From NCBI RefSeq assembly GCF_902506575.1, contig NZ_LR732544.1, forward strand, positions 4,814,792 to 4,878,791: DNA of 64,000 nt, written 5' to 3'. The stretch comes from Streptomyces mexicanus. Lineage in GTDB: Bacteria > Actinomycetota > Actinomycetes > Streptomycetales > Streptomycetaceae. This document shows positions 1-7,596 of the stretch, piece by piece (within the stretch, counting starts at the first letter, position 1; every line of letters begins with the position of its first letter). Made by a program: the position numbers and the translations under genes. Below the pieces are notes generated by a model that was given only the letters and a program-made list of their open reading frames with translations, was not told the origin of the DNA and made no database searches.

Positions 1-67
1 GCGCGGCACCGGGAGCGTCGCTCTCCGGCGCTGTGGCTGAGGCCGGATCGGCTGGCGCGATGGTCAC
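1..67 (-). CDS. nrdA: Class Ia ribonucleotide reductase large subunit, N-terminal fragment
   Basis: Only the first 22 codons are inside the window; the gene runs off the left edge. It starts at a GTG (67-65) about 9 nt after a GGGAG-type ribosome binding site and begins VTIAPADPASATAPESDAPG, an Ala/Pro-rich stretch with no catalytic residue visible. The identity rests on context: a cobalamin riboswitch and paired NrdR-like boxes lie directly upstream on the same strand, the arrangement known for streptomycete nrdABS. Class Ia enzymes reduce ribonucleoside diphosphates and are shut off when B12 allows the class II enzyme to work. Another B12-repressed gene remains possible. Confidence 0.65.
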   Translation of the reverse strand, partial: MTIAPADPASATAPESDAPGAA

Positions 68-189
68 GTGGGCTCTCCCTCGCTCGGCTCGGAACCTCGG
101 CGAGGGCAGCGGGCAGCCACGGGCGCACGGCGGCGCCGCGTCCACCGGCCCATTCCACGAGGCCCGGACGTCGGGCACCCGGACCGGAC

Positions 190-345
190 GGCCGGGCGCA
201 CTGTCGGCAGGTCCTCGGACTGAGCTCGTGACGTGGGCGCGCGGGCGGCCTCGGGCGGCGGCATGCGGGCATACGTGGACGAGTACACCGTTGCGGGACA
301 GTTCCGGATTCGCACCGGATTCCCCTGCGGCGACAGCGAGCATGA
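190..345 (-). promoter_or_regulatory. Cobalamin (B12) riboswitch in the nrdA leader
   Basis: Read on the minus strand, this leader has the core of an adenosylcobalamin riboswitch: GGGGAATCCGGTGCGAATCC, then a CCGGAACTGTCCCGC segment, and finally the B12 box AGTCCGAGGACCTGCC at 221-206. The box matches the family consensus AGYCMGGAGACCTGCC closely. The element ends about 120 nt before the GTG of the downstream gene. In this family, B12 binding lowers expression; for the streptomycete class Ia reductase it makes that enzyme redundant when the B12-dependent class II enzyme can act. Confidence 0.93.
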
Positions 346-391
346 GCATACATCTAGTGCCGGGTGAGGAAGCCACCCCCATATGTTGTGT
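345..391 (-). promoter_or_regulatory. nrdR box: Paired NrdR-box-like sites upstream of the riboswitch
   Basis: Two 16-bp sites resembling the NrdR box (consensus ACACWWWATAWWGTGT) lie at 345-360 and 376-391. Their right halves read GTGC and GTGT. The sites are exactly 31 bp apart, three helical turns, which is the spacing known for NrdR pairs. The left halves are weak. They precede the riboswitch and should overlap the promoter, so the reductase would be under both dNTP-sensing (NrdR) and B12 control. Confidence 0.55.
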
Positions 392-430
392 CCGCGGTGT
401 GTCGTGGTGCGTGCGCCGCGGGGGTGCGGA

Positions 431-937
431 TCAGAGCGTCAGCGCGTAGGCGAGCAGCGTGATGTCGTCCAGGTCCGGCAGCGGGTTCCAGTCGCGCTCG
501 GGCACCCGTACGAAACGCAGGCGCTCGTAGAGGCGGTGGGCGGCGTGCATGGTGGGCTGGGTGGACAGCACCAGGCGGACACAGCCGGGCACGGCGCGGG
601 CGCGCTCCACGCAGGCCCGCACCAGAGCCTCCCCGGCGCCCCGGCCGCGCGCCTCGCGTGCGACCGCCAGCATCCGTATCTCGGCCTCACCGGGCCCGGC
701 GATGTCGGCCATGGGCCCGCCCGAGGGCACGAAGGTGACGCCGCCGAGCACCTTCCCGTCCGCCGCGGCCACCAGCACCTCGGCGGCGGCCGCGCGCTTG
801 GCCACGTCCCTCAGCTCCTCCAGGTACGCGTCGCTCTCCCCGAAGTCGAGCAGTCCGTCGCGCAGATAGGCCTCGGCGGTGATCTCCCCGAGGATGCCGT
901 ACTCGCCGGGCTCGGCCGCCCTGATCACGATGTCCAT
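431..937 (-). CDS. GNAT-family N-acetyltransferase
   Basis: This 168-residue protein is a single GNAT domain that transfers an acetyl group from acetyl-CoA to an unknown amine. Beta-4 and the acetyl-CoA pyrophosphate loop are visible as MLAVAREARGRGAG (residues about 88-102), matching the motif-A pattern RxxGxG/A. The C-terminal RLYERLRF segment is typical of the last helix and strand. It starts at ATG 937, and the length is normal for the family. It is transcribed alone, with a 17-bp hairpin separating it from the symporter gene. The substrate cannot be told from sequence. Confidence 0.85.
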   Translation of the reverse strand: MDIVIRAAEPGEYGILGEITAEAYLRDGLLDFGESDAYLEELRDVAKRAAAAEVLVAAADGKVLGGVTFVPSGGPMADIAGPGEAEIRMLAVAREARGRGAGEALVRACVERARAVPGCVRLVLSTQPTMHAAHRLYERLRFVRVPERDWNPLPDLDDITLLAYALTL

Positions 938-962
938 GGGCCCGAGTGTGCCGCACGGGTAC

Positions 963-1000
963 GACCACGGGCCGCCGGAATCCTCCGGCGGCCCGTGGTC
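963..1000 (-). terminator. 17-bp perfect hairpin after the symporter gene
   Basis: GACCACGGGCCGCCGGA (963-979) pairs perfectly with 984-1000 across a 4-nt loop. There is no U-tract, as is common in Streptomyces. It lies 14 bp beyond the stop of the symporter gene and before the acetyltransferase start. Confidence 0.8.
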
Positions 1001-1013
1001 GGCGGCGCAGGGC

Positions 1014-2624
1014 TCAGTGGGCGGAACCCGCCGTGGCCGGCGGCAGTTCGACCTGGACGCCCGGGTCGCCGGCGTCCTTGGTGTAGTCCTCGGGCCGGGT
1101 CTCGTCGACGCCGTCGGGCGCCTTGACCGCCCGCAGGACGAAGGTGAGGATCACGGCGACGACGACGTTCAGCACGAACGCCGTCGTGCCGATGTAGCCG
1201 ATCTCGCCGATGCCGGGGATCTCCTTGGCCGAGCCGCCGAAGTGCTTCTGCGTCGGCGAGGCCACCCCGTAGGCGGCGACCGTGCCGTAGACCATGCCGA
1301 CCGCCCAGCCGACGAGCAGCGCCCAGCGGTGGAACCAGCGGGTGAACAGGCCGCCGACCAGGGCCGGGAAGGTCTGCAGGATCCAGATGCCGCCCAGCAG
1401 CTGGAAGTTGATGGCGACCGTCTTGTCCATGGTCAGGACGAAGACCAGCGCGCCCACCTTCACCAGCAGCGAGACGATCTTGGAGACGCGGGTCTCCTGC
1501 GCGGCCGTGGCGTCCGGCTTGATGAAGTCCTTGTAGATGTTGCGGGTGAACAGGTTCGCGGCCGCGATCGACATGATGGCCGCGGGCACCAGCGCGCCGA
1601 TGCCGATGGCCGCGAAGGCGACCCCGGAGAACCAGTCCGGGAACATGTTCTCGAACAGCTGCGGGATGGCCAGCTGGCCGTTCTTCACGGTGATCCCGTC
1701 CGCGATCGCCATGAAGCCCAGCAGCGCCAGCAGGCCCAGCATCAGCGAGTACAGCGGCAGGATCGTGGTGTTGCGGCGGATCACCTCACGGCTGCGCGAG
1801 GACAGCGTCGCGGTGATGGAGTGCGGGTACATGAACAGCGCCAGCGCGGAGCCGAGCGCGAGCGTCGCGTACGTCCACTGCGCGCCGTGCGGCGGGGTGA
1901 CGGCGCCCGCGCCCGTCTTGGCGAACTTCTCGCCCGCCTTGGCGAAGATGTCGTCGAACCCGCCGAGCTTGATCGGGATGTAGATGATCGCGACCGCGAT
2001 GACGATGTAGATGAGCGCATCCTTCACGAACGCGATCAGTGCCGGGGCGCGCAGACCGGACGAGTAGGTGTACGCGGCCAGCACGCCGAAGGCGATCAGC
2101 AGCGGCAGGTCCTTCACGAACCAGTTGGTGTTCTCGCCGCCGCCCACGCCCATCACGTCCAGCACCGCCTGGATGCCGACGAGTTGGAGCGCGATGTACG
2201 GCATGGTGGCGAGGATGCCGGTGACCGCCACGGCCAGCGACAGGCCCTTGGAGCCGAACCGGCCGCGCACGAAGTCCGAGGTGGTGACGTACCCGTGCCG
2301 GTGCGAGACCGACCACAGGCGCGGCAGGAACGTGAAGATCAGCGGGTAGACCAGGATCGTGTACGGCACCGCGAAGAACCCGGCCGCGCCGGTGGCGTAG
2401 ATCGCCGCGGGCACCGCGACGAAGGTGTACGCCGTGTACAGGTCGCCGCCGAGCAGGAACCAGGTGATCCAGGTGCCGAACGACCGGCCGCCCAGGCCCC
2501 ATTCGTCGAGGCTGTGCTCGTTCTCGGCCTTGCGCCAGCGGGCGGCCAGGAAGCCCATGACGGTGACGAGCAGGAAGAAGAGGATGAAGACGCCGAGCGC
2601 GACGCCGTTGACGCCGTCCTTCAC
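1014..2624 (-). CDS. Sodium:solute symporter (SSS family)
   Basis: A 536-residue polytopic membrane protein with about 13 hydrophobic segments and the usual SSS length. The segment GLGGRSFGTWITWFLLGGDL (residues about 43-62) is the conserved TM2 region, and WSVSHRHGYVTTSDFVRGRF is the following loop. It should import an organic solute with Na+; the substrate (organic acid, proline or sugar) is not evident. The GTG start (2624) overlaps the TGA of the upstream small membrane protein by 4 bp (GTGA), so the two are translationally coupled. A strong hairpin follows the gene. Confidence 0.88.
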   Translation of the reverse strand: MKDGVNGVALGVFILFFLLVTVMGFLAARWRKAENEHSLDEWGLGGRSFGTWITWFLLGGDLYTAYTFVAVPAAIYATGAAGFFAVPYTILVYPLIFTFLPRLWSVSHRHGYVTTSDFVRGRFGSKGLSLAVAVTGILATMPYIALQLVGIQAVLDVMGVGGGENTNWFVKDLPLLIAFGVLAAYTYSSGLRAPALIAFVKDALIYIVIAVAIIYIPIKLGGFDDIFAKAGEKFAKTGAGAVTPPHGAQWTYATLALGSALALFMYPHSITATLSSRSREVIRRNTTILPLYSLMLGLLALLGFMAIADGITVKNGQLAIPQLFENMFPDWFSGVAFAAIGIGALVPAAIMSIAAANLFTRNIYKDFIKPDATAAQETRVSKIVSLLVKVGALVFVLTMDKTVAINFQLLGGIWILQTFPALVGGLFTRWFHRWALLVGWAVGMVYGTVAAYGVASPTQKHFGGSAKEIPGIGEIGYIGTTAFVLNVVVAVILTFVLRAVKAPDGVDETRPEDYTKDAGDPGVQVELPPATAGSAH

Positions 2625-2902
2625 TTCGCCGCACCGCCCTTCGCCGCCGCGCCGGTCCCCCGGGACGCGCGGGCGCGCTGGTCACGCTGCCACAGCCGGT
2701 ACGCGATCATCGTCAGCGCCGTGGAGATGAGCACCCAGAGCATCTGGTACCAGTAGAAGAACGGGATGCCGATGAACGTGGGGTCGCTCTTGGCGTACGA
2801 CCCGACCCACAGCATCGCCACGAACGGCGCGACGAGACAGAGGCCGATGACCACCCGCACGGGTGTCACCACCCCTCTGCCGACTTCTGGGGCATCTGAC
2901 AT
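2621..2902 (-). CDS. DUF3311-type small membrane partner of the symporter
   Basis: A protein of about 93 residues with two hydrophobic segments (VVIGLCLVAPFVAMLWVGS and YQMLWVLISTALTMIAY) and a basic C-terminus. Small two-TM proteins of this kind are regularly encoded directly before SSS symporters and are thought to be accessory subunits. I chose ATG 2902 because a GGGGACGGAG ribosome site precedes it; an in-frame GTG at 2929 is an alternative. Its stop codon overlaps the symporter start. Confidence 0.75.
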   Translation of the reverse strand: MSDAPEVGRGVVTPVRVVIGLCLVAPFVAMLWVGSYAKSDPTFIGIPFFYWYQMLWVLISTALTMIAYRLWQRDQRARASRGTGAAAKGGAAK

Positions 2903-3086
2903 GTGTGGCTCCGTCCCCTCGCTGAGCACCGTGATCGTTCCTGATCACCTGTGTAATGCGCAGGCAATCTAGGTCACGTGCCGAGGGAACGGAACCCCTT
3001 GTCCGTATATCGGTTACCCGAGCGGATAACGGTTCGGGTTCGCCCATGTGTTCGACGTCGCTCGCTCGGCCACGGGCCGCCCGGCG

Positions 3087-3851
3087 TCAGTCCACCGGCC
3101 GCTTGAGGCGGGCGACGAACTTGTAGCGGTCGCCGCGGTAGACCGAGCGCACCCACTCCACCGGCCGGCCGGTGCGGTCCAGCGAGTGCCGGGAGAGCAG
3201 CAGCATCGGCAGGCCCACGTCGGTGCCGAGCAGGCCCGCCTCGCGCGGGGTGGCCAGCGAGGTCTCGATGGTCTCCTCGGCCTCGGCGAGGTGGACGTCG
3301 TAGACCTCGGCGAGGGCGGTGTAGAGCGAGGTGTACTTCGCCAGGCTGCGGCGCAGCGCCGGGAAGCGCTTGGCCGACAGGTGGGTGGTCTCGATGGCCA
3401 TGGGCTCGCCGTTGGCCATGCGCAGCCGCTCGATGCGCAGCACCCGGCCGCCGGCGGTGATGTCGAGCAGGCCCGCGAGGCGGTCGTCGGCGGTGATGTA
3501 GCCGATGTCGAGCAGCTGCGAGGTGGGCTCCAGGCCCTGGGCGCGCATGTCCTCGGTGTAGGAGGTCAACTGCAGCGCCTGGGAGACCTTCGGCTTGGCG
3601 ACGAAGGTGCCCTTGCCCTGGATGCGCTCCAGCCGGCCCTCGACCACCAGCTCCTGCAGCGCCTGGCGCACCGTGGTGCGCGAGGTGTCGAACTCGGCCG
3701 CCAGCGTCCGCTCGGGCGGGACGGGCGTCCCGGGCGCCTGCGTCCGGGTCATGTCGAGCAGGTGCTTCTTCAGGCGGTAGTACTTGGGCACGCGCGCGGT
3801 ACGGACACTCGCCCCACCCTCGTTCTCCGCACTGCTGACGTCGGTGCTCAT
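3087..3851 (-). CDS. dasR: GntR/HutC-family repressor DasR
   Basis: A 254-residue GntR-family regulator of the HutC subfamily. An N-terminal winged helix (residues about 18-85, with the recognition helix in FDTSRTTVRQALQELVVEG) is followed by a UTRA ligand domain (about 105-245). The sequence agrees with S. coelicolor DasR as I remember it. DasR represses GlcNAc/chitin uptake and metabolism genes and, in studied species, antibiotic clusters; glucosamine-6-phosphate releases it. The start is ATG 3851 after GGGAAGG, giving the known DasR N-terminus MSTDVSSAEN; an upstream in-frame extension is unlikely. A dre in its own promoter implies autoregulation. Confidence 0.96.
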   Translation of the reverse strand: MSTDVSSAENEGGASVRTARVPKYYRLKKHLLDMTRTQAPGTPVPPERTLAAEFDTSRTTVRQALQELVVEGRLERIQGKGTFVAKPKVSQALQLTSYTEDMRAQGLEPTSQLLDIGYITADDRLAGLLDITAGGRVLRIERLRMANGEPMAIETTHLSAKRFPALRRSLAKYTSLYTALAEVYDVHLAEAEETIETSLATPREAGLLGTDVGLPMLLLSRHSLDRTGRPVEWVRSVYRGDRYKFVARLKRPVD

Positions 3852-3987
3852 GCTCTGCCTTCCCGGCTCCAGTGCCGAAGCGACCGACGACATCCCATCG
3901 GCCACGGCTCACATCGTGGCACGGCTCGCTGTGCCGGGTCCTCACCCGCACGCTCCGTGATCTCCTCTGTATACCGTCGTGACCCCT

Positions 3988-4003
3988 GCTGGTCTAGTCC
4001 AGC
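3988..4003 (-). promoter_or_regulatory. dre: dre (DasR operator) at the dasR promoter
   Basis: GCTGGTCTAGTCCAGC is a near-perfect 16-bp palindrome matching the dre pattern ACTGGTCTAGACCANT. It lies about 140 bp upstream of the dasR start. Confidence 0.88.
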
Positions 4004-4177
4004 AGCCGTCGTGTGGGCGCGGTCCCACGCGAACCGGCGGGCACGGCAGGGGAGATGGCCGCGAGTGGTCCGGTGCGGCGCGGGCGCCCGTTTGACCGGA
4101 TGAGCAATGAAAGGTCCCTGCATATCGCGGTCGCGTAACGGACCACCTGAGCGGGTCGGCGCACCCTTGACAGCCCT

Positions 4178-4193
4178 ATTGGTCTGGGCCAAG
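4178..4193 (+). promoter_or_regulatory. dre: Weak second dre-like site at the dasA promoter
   Basis: ATTGGTCTGGGCCAAG keeps the TTGGTCT half-site and a degenerate CCAA right half. It begins 25 bp before the strong dre at 4203 and 6 bp after a TTGACA. It may bind DasR cooperatively or not at all. Confidence 0.45.
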
Positions 4194-4202
4194 CTCCCCC
4201 GT

Positions 4203-4218
4203 ACTGGTCTACACCATT
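4203..4218 (+). promoter_or_regulatory. dre: dre (DasR operator) at the dasA promoter
   Basis: ACTGGTCTACACCATT matches the dre consensus at almost every position and lies 98 bp upstream of the dasA start. It is the expected operator for the dasABC operon. Confidence 0.92.
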
Positions 4219-4315
4219 GGTCCAGTCCCGGCCCCATGGGCGGTGTGCGCCGACGCTCGACCGTCGCCAGCCGCGGGGAGGCAGGGGGGTTTGTGGCATC
4301 CCTGAGGAGGGTGGC

Positions 4316-5599
4316 GTGAAGCGCAAGCTGGTTGCCGCGATCGGTATCGCGGGCATGATGGTCTCCATCGCGGCGTGCGGGAGCGACGACAAGGGCGGGG
4401 GCTCGGGCAAGGGCGCGGACGCCAAGGAACTGACCGTCTGGCTCACCGTGGACGCCCAGAACAACTGGCCCGAGCTGGTCAAGGCCGCCGACGACGCGGT
4501 GACCAAGAAGCACCCGGGGCTGAAGATCAAGCACGAGTACTACGGCTGGCCCGACAAGAACGCCAAGCTCGACGCCGTCCTCGCCACCGACAAGGCCCCC
4601 GACGTGGTCGAGATGGGCAACACCGAGATGCTCGGTTACATGGTCAAGGGCGCCTTCGCCCCGGTGGACGCGGCGAAGTTCACGGGCTCCTCGGCCTGGC
4701 TGGACGGCCTGAAGGCGTCCGTGACCTACGAGGGCAAGACCTACGGCGTCCCCTACTACGCGGGCGGCCGCGTCGCCAACTGGCGCAAGGACGTCTTCGC
4801 CGAGGCCGGTGTGAAGTCGACGCCGAAGACCTACCAGGAGCTGACCGCCGACCTGGACAAGGTGCAGAAGAAGAAGGGCGACAAGTTCAGCGCCTGGTAC
4901 CAGCCCAGCCGCGACTGGTACGCGGCCATGTCCTTCGTCTACGACGCCGGTGGGTCCATCGCCAAGGAGGAGGGCGGCCAGTGGAAGGCCAACCTGTCCT
5001 CGCCGGAGTCCCTCAAGGGCCTGAACGCCTACAAGGCGGTCCTCGACACGTACATGCACGGGGACAAGACCAAGGACGAGGCCGACCGGCCGATCGTCTA
5101 CGGCCAGGGCAAGTCCGGCATGATCTTCGCCGCCGCCTGGGAGGGCGCGACCGCCGCCGATCCGAAGAACGACAAGGTCGGCAAGCTCGCCGACAAGATC
5201 GAGAACTTCGTGATGCCCGGCCCGTCCGGCAAGAACATGCCGGTCTTCCTCGGCGGCTCGGACCTCGCCATCCCCGTGAAGTCCAAGGCGCAGGCCCTCG
5301 CCGCCGAGTGGATCAACGCCTTCACCGGTCCGTCCGGCCAGAAGGGCCTGATGGCCAAGGGCAACCTGCCCAACAACAAGACCGACCTCGCGACGCTGAA
5401 GAACGACCCGAAGACCGCGGTCCCGGCCACCGCGGCCGAGTCCAACTGGTTCGTCCCGATGGCCCCGGGCTGGGGCCAGGTCGAGAAGGCCCAGGTGCTG
5501 CAGACCATGCTGCAGAGCATCGGCACCGGCAAGAAGTCGGTCGAGGCGGCCGCCAAGGAGGCGGACGCCGCGATCGACAAGGTGATCAACACCAAGTGA
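4316..5599 (+). CDS. dasA: Chitobiose-binding lipoprotein of the DasABC ABC importer
   Basis: A 427-residue extracytoplasmic solute-binding protein (family 1). It has a lipoprotein signal peptide, MKRKLVAAIGIAGMMVSIAA followed by Cys21, so it is lipid-anchored to the outer face of the membrane. DasA captures N,N'-diacetylchitobiose and short chitin oligomers for import. The GTG start at 4316 is set by the GAGGAGGG ribosome site; longer in-frame extensions have no such site. The two permease genes follow on the same strand. The operon has no ATPase gene; known DasABC systems use the shared ATPase MsiK encoded elsewhere. Confidence 0.95.
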   Translation: MKRKLVAAIGIAGMMVSIAACGSDDKGGGSGKGADAKELTVWLTVDAQNNWPELVKAADDAVTKKHPGLKIKHEYYGWPDKNAKLDAVLATDKAPDVVEMGNTEMLGYMVKGAFAPVDAAKFTGSSAWLDGLKASVTYEGKTYGVPYYAGGRVANWRKDVFAEAGVKSTPKTYQELTADLDKVQKKKGDKFSAWYQPSRDWYAAMSFVYDAGGSIAKEEGGQWKANLSSPESLKGLNAYKAVLDTYMHGDKTKDEADRPIVYGQGKSGMIFAAAWEGATAADPKNDKVGKLADKIENFVMPGPSGKNMPVFLGGSDLAIPVKSKAQALAAEWINAFTGPSGQKGLMAKGNLPNNKTDLATLKNDPKTAVPATAAESNWFVPMAPGWGQVEKAQVLQTMLQSIGTGKKSVEAAAKEADAAIDKVINTK

Positions 5600-5710
5600 C
5601 CCGGGCGCAGGGTCCCGCCGCCGCGCGGGGCCCTGCCGGCCGTCGTACGCGCCCCTGCCCGGCCCGTACGACCTCTCGTTGGACCGTGAGGGACCGCTGA
5701 GGAGCGCGCG

Positions 5711-6697
5711 ATGAGTGCCGCAGACACGACCACCCCTGCCAAGGTGCCGCCACCGCGGCAGGCGCCGCCACCGGCCGCCTGGGACCGGCCCCGCAGACCG
5801 CGCGGCTCGGGTGGCGCCGCGACGCCCTGGCTGCTGCTCGCGCCCTGCCTGCTGGTCCTGGCCCTGGTCATGGCCTATCCGCTGGTGCGGCTGGTCACCT
5901 TGTCGTTCCAGAAGTTCGGCCAGCCCCAACTGTGGGGGTTCCAAGGGGCGACGTGGGTCGGCTTCGCCAACTTCCGCGCGGTGCTCGGCGACGGCGAGTT
6001 CTGGGCGGTGGTGCTGCGCACGCTCGTCTTCGCCGCCGGCGCGGTCTTGCTGACCATGGTCCTCGGCATGGCGGTCGCGCTGCTGCTGCAGCGGGTGTCC
6101 CCTTGGATGAAGACCCTCGTCAACATCGTGCTGGTGGCCAGCTGGGGCATGCCGGTCATCGTGGCCACCACCGTCTTCAAGTGGCTCTTCGACTCCGACT
6201 ACGGCATCCTCAACGCGCTGCTGAGCAAGCTGCCCGGCGTCCACATGATCGGCCACAACTGGTTCGCCAGCGGCCCCCAGGGCCTCGCCGTCATCATGCT
6301 GCTGGTGGTGTGGGGCGCCGTGCCGTTCGTCGTCATCACGCTCGGCGCCGGCCTGACCCAGGTGCCCAAGGAGCTGGAGGAGGCGGCGCGGCTGGACGGC
6401 GCCGGCGCCTGGGGCGTCTTCCGCTACGTCACCCTGCCGATCCTCAAGCCGATCATCGTGATGCTCACGACCCTGTCGGTGATCTGGGACATGGGCGTCT
6501 TCCCGCAGGTGTTCGTCATGCGCGGCGGTCACCCCGAGGCGGAGTTCCAGGTCCTCAACACCTACTCCTACGACCGTGCCTTCCAGGTCAACGACTACGC
6601 CCAGGGCTCGGCGATCGCCCTGCTCACCGTGGTGCTGCTGCTGGGCGTGGTCGCCGTGTACATGCGCCAGATGCTGAAGATCGGGGACGTCGAGTGA
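5711..6697 (+). CDS. dasB: DasB, MalF-type sugar ABC permease
   Basis: A 328-residue inner-membrane permease of the MalF type. After a proline-rich cytoplasmic N-terminus (residues 1-35) there are six hydrophobic segments. The ATPase-docking EAA loop reads EELEEAARLDGAGAWGVF (about residues 219-236). It forms one half of the chitobiose channel with DasC. The start is ATG 5711 after GAGGAGCG. Its stop overlaps the GTG of the next gene (GTGA), so the two subunits are translationally coupled. Confidence 0.95.
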   Translation: MSAADTTTPAKVPPPRQAPPPAAWDRPRRPRGSGGAATPWLLLAPCLLVLALVMAYPLVRLVTLSFQKFGQPQLWGFQGATWVGFANFRAVLGDGEFWAVVLRTLVFAAGAVLLTMVLGMAVALLLQRVSPWMKTLVNIVLVASWGMPVIVATTVFKWLFDSDYGILNALLSKLPGVHMIGHNWFASGPQGLAVIMLLVVWGAVPFVVITLGAGLTQVPKELEEAARLDGAGAWGVFRYVTLPILKPIIVMLTTLSVIWDMGVFPQVFVMRGGHPEAEFQVLNTYSYDRAFQVNDYAQGSAIALLTVVLLLGVVAVYMRQMLKIGDVE

Positions 6698-7587
6698 GCG
6701 GGATGAGCAGTACGAGCAGCGTGGGCGGCCCGAGCGGCGTGGGCGGCACGGCCGTCGCTCCGGGGCGCCGCCGGACGCCGAAGCTGGGCTGGAACCTGCT
6801 CGGCCTGGTGGTCTTCCTCGTCCTGGGCTTCCCCCTGTACTGGATGCTCGACACCGCGTTCAAGCCGGCCAAGGACGCCATCGACCCGGACCCGAGCCTG
6901 CTGCCGACCGGCCTGACGCTCGCCAACTTCAAACGGGCGCTCGACATCGCCGACTTCTGGGGCCCGGTCGGACGCAGCCTCGTGGTGTCGCTGTCGGTGG
7001 TGGTGATCGGCATGGTGGTCGGCATGCTGGCCGCGCTCGCCATCTCCCGGTTCGCCTTCCGCGGCCGCAAGATCGTGATCGTGGGCATCCTGGCGGTGCA
7101 GATGGTCCCGCTGGTCGCCATGATCATCCCGGTCTTCCTGCTGCTGAACGACCTCGGCCAGTACGACAAGCTCACCGGCCTCATCGTCACCTACCTGACC
7201 TTCATCCTCCCCTTCACGGTGTGGACGCTGCGCGGCTTCATCGTCAACATCCCCCGGGAACTGGAGGAGGCGGCCATGGTCGACGGCTGCTCCCGCACGG
7301 GCGCCTTCCTGCGCGTCGTCCTCCCGCTGCTCGCCCCCGGCATGGTCGCCACCTCCGTGTACGGCTTCATCCAGGCCTGGAACGAGTACCTGTACGCCCT
7401 GATGCTGATGAGCCAGGAGCATCAGACCGCCACCGTCTGGCTCGGCAACTTCACCACCAAGCACGGCACCGAGTACGCCCCCATGATGGCCGGCGCCACG
7501 ATGATGGCCGTGCCGATCGTCGTGCTCTTCCTGCTCGTCCAGCGCAAGATGGCCGCGGGTCTGACCGCGGGCGCCGTGAAGGGATGA
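6694..7587 (+). CDS. dasC: DasC, MalG-type sugar ABC permease
   Basis: A 297-residue MalG-type permease pairing with DasB. It has a short Gly/Ser-rich cytoplasmic tail, six TM segments, and an EAA loop, RELEEAAMVDGCSRTGAF, at about residues 189-206. The GTG at 6694 overlaps the dasB stop; an ATG nine bases later (6703) is an equally possible start. A GH3 hexosaminidase gene follows after 9 bp in the same operon, so imported chitobiose can be cut to GlcNAc. Confidence 0.94.
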   Translation: MSGMSSTSSVGGPSGVGGTAVAPGRRRTPKLGWNLLGLVVFLVLGFPLYWMLDTAFKPAKDAIDPDPSLLPTGLTLANFKRALDIADFWGPVGRSLVVSLSVVVIGMVVGMLAALAISRFAFRGRKIVIVGILAVQMVPLVAMIIPVFLLLNDLGQYDKLTGLIVTYLTFILPFTVWTLRGFIVNIPRELEEAAMVDGCSRTGAFLRVVLPLLAPGMVATSVYGFIQAWNEYLYALMLMSQEHQTATVWLGNFTTKHGTEYAPMMAGATMMAVPIVVLFLLVQRKMAAGLTAGAVKG

Positions 7588-7596
7588 CACCACCCG

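Larger units (their letters stand above)
3852..4315. promoter_or_regulatory. Divergent dasR/dasA control region
   Basis: A 464-bp region with no gene between the two das promoters. It holds one dre facing dasR (3988-4003) and one or two facing dasA (4178-4193 and 4203-4218). A perfect TTGACA at 4167-4172 could be the -35 box of dasA, with the dre sites covering the space downstream of it; no clear -10 could be fixed. The layout fits DasR blocking transcription in both directions. Confidence 0.8.
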
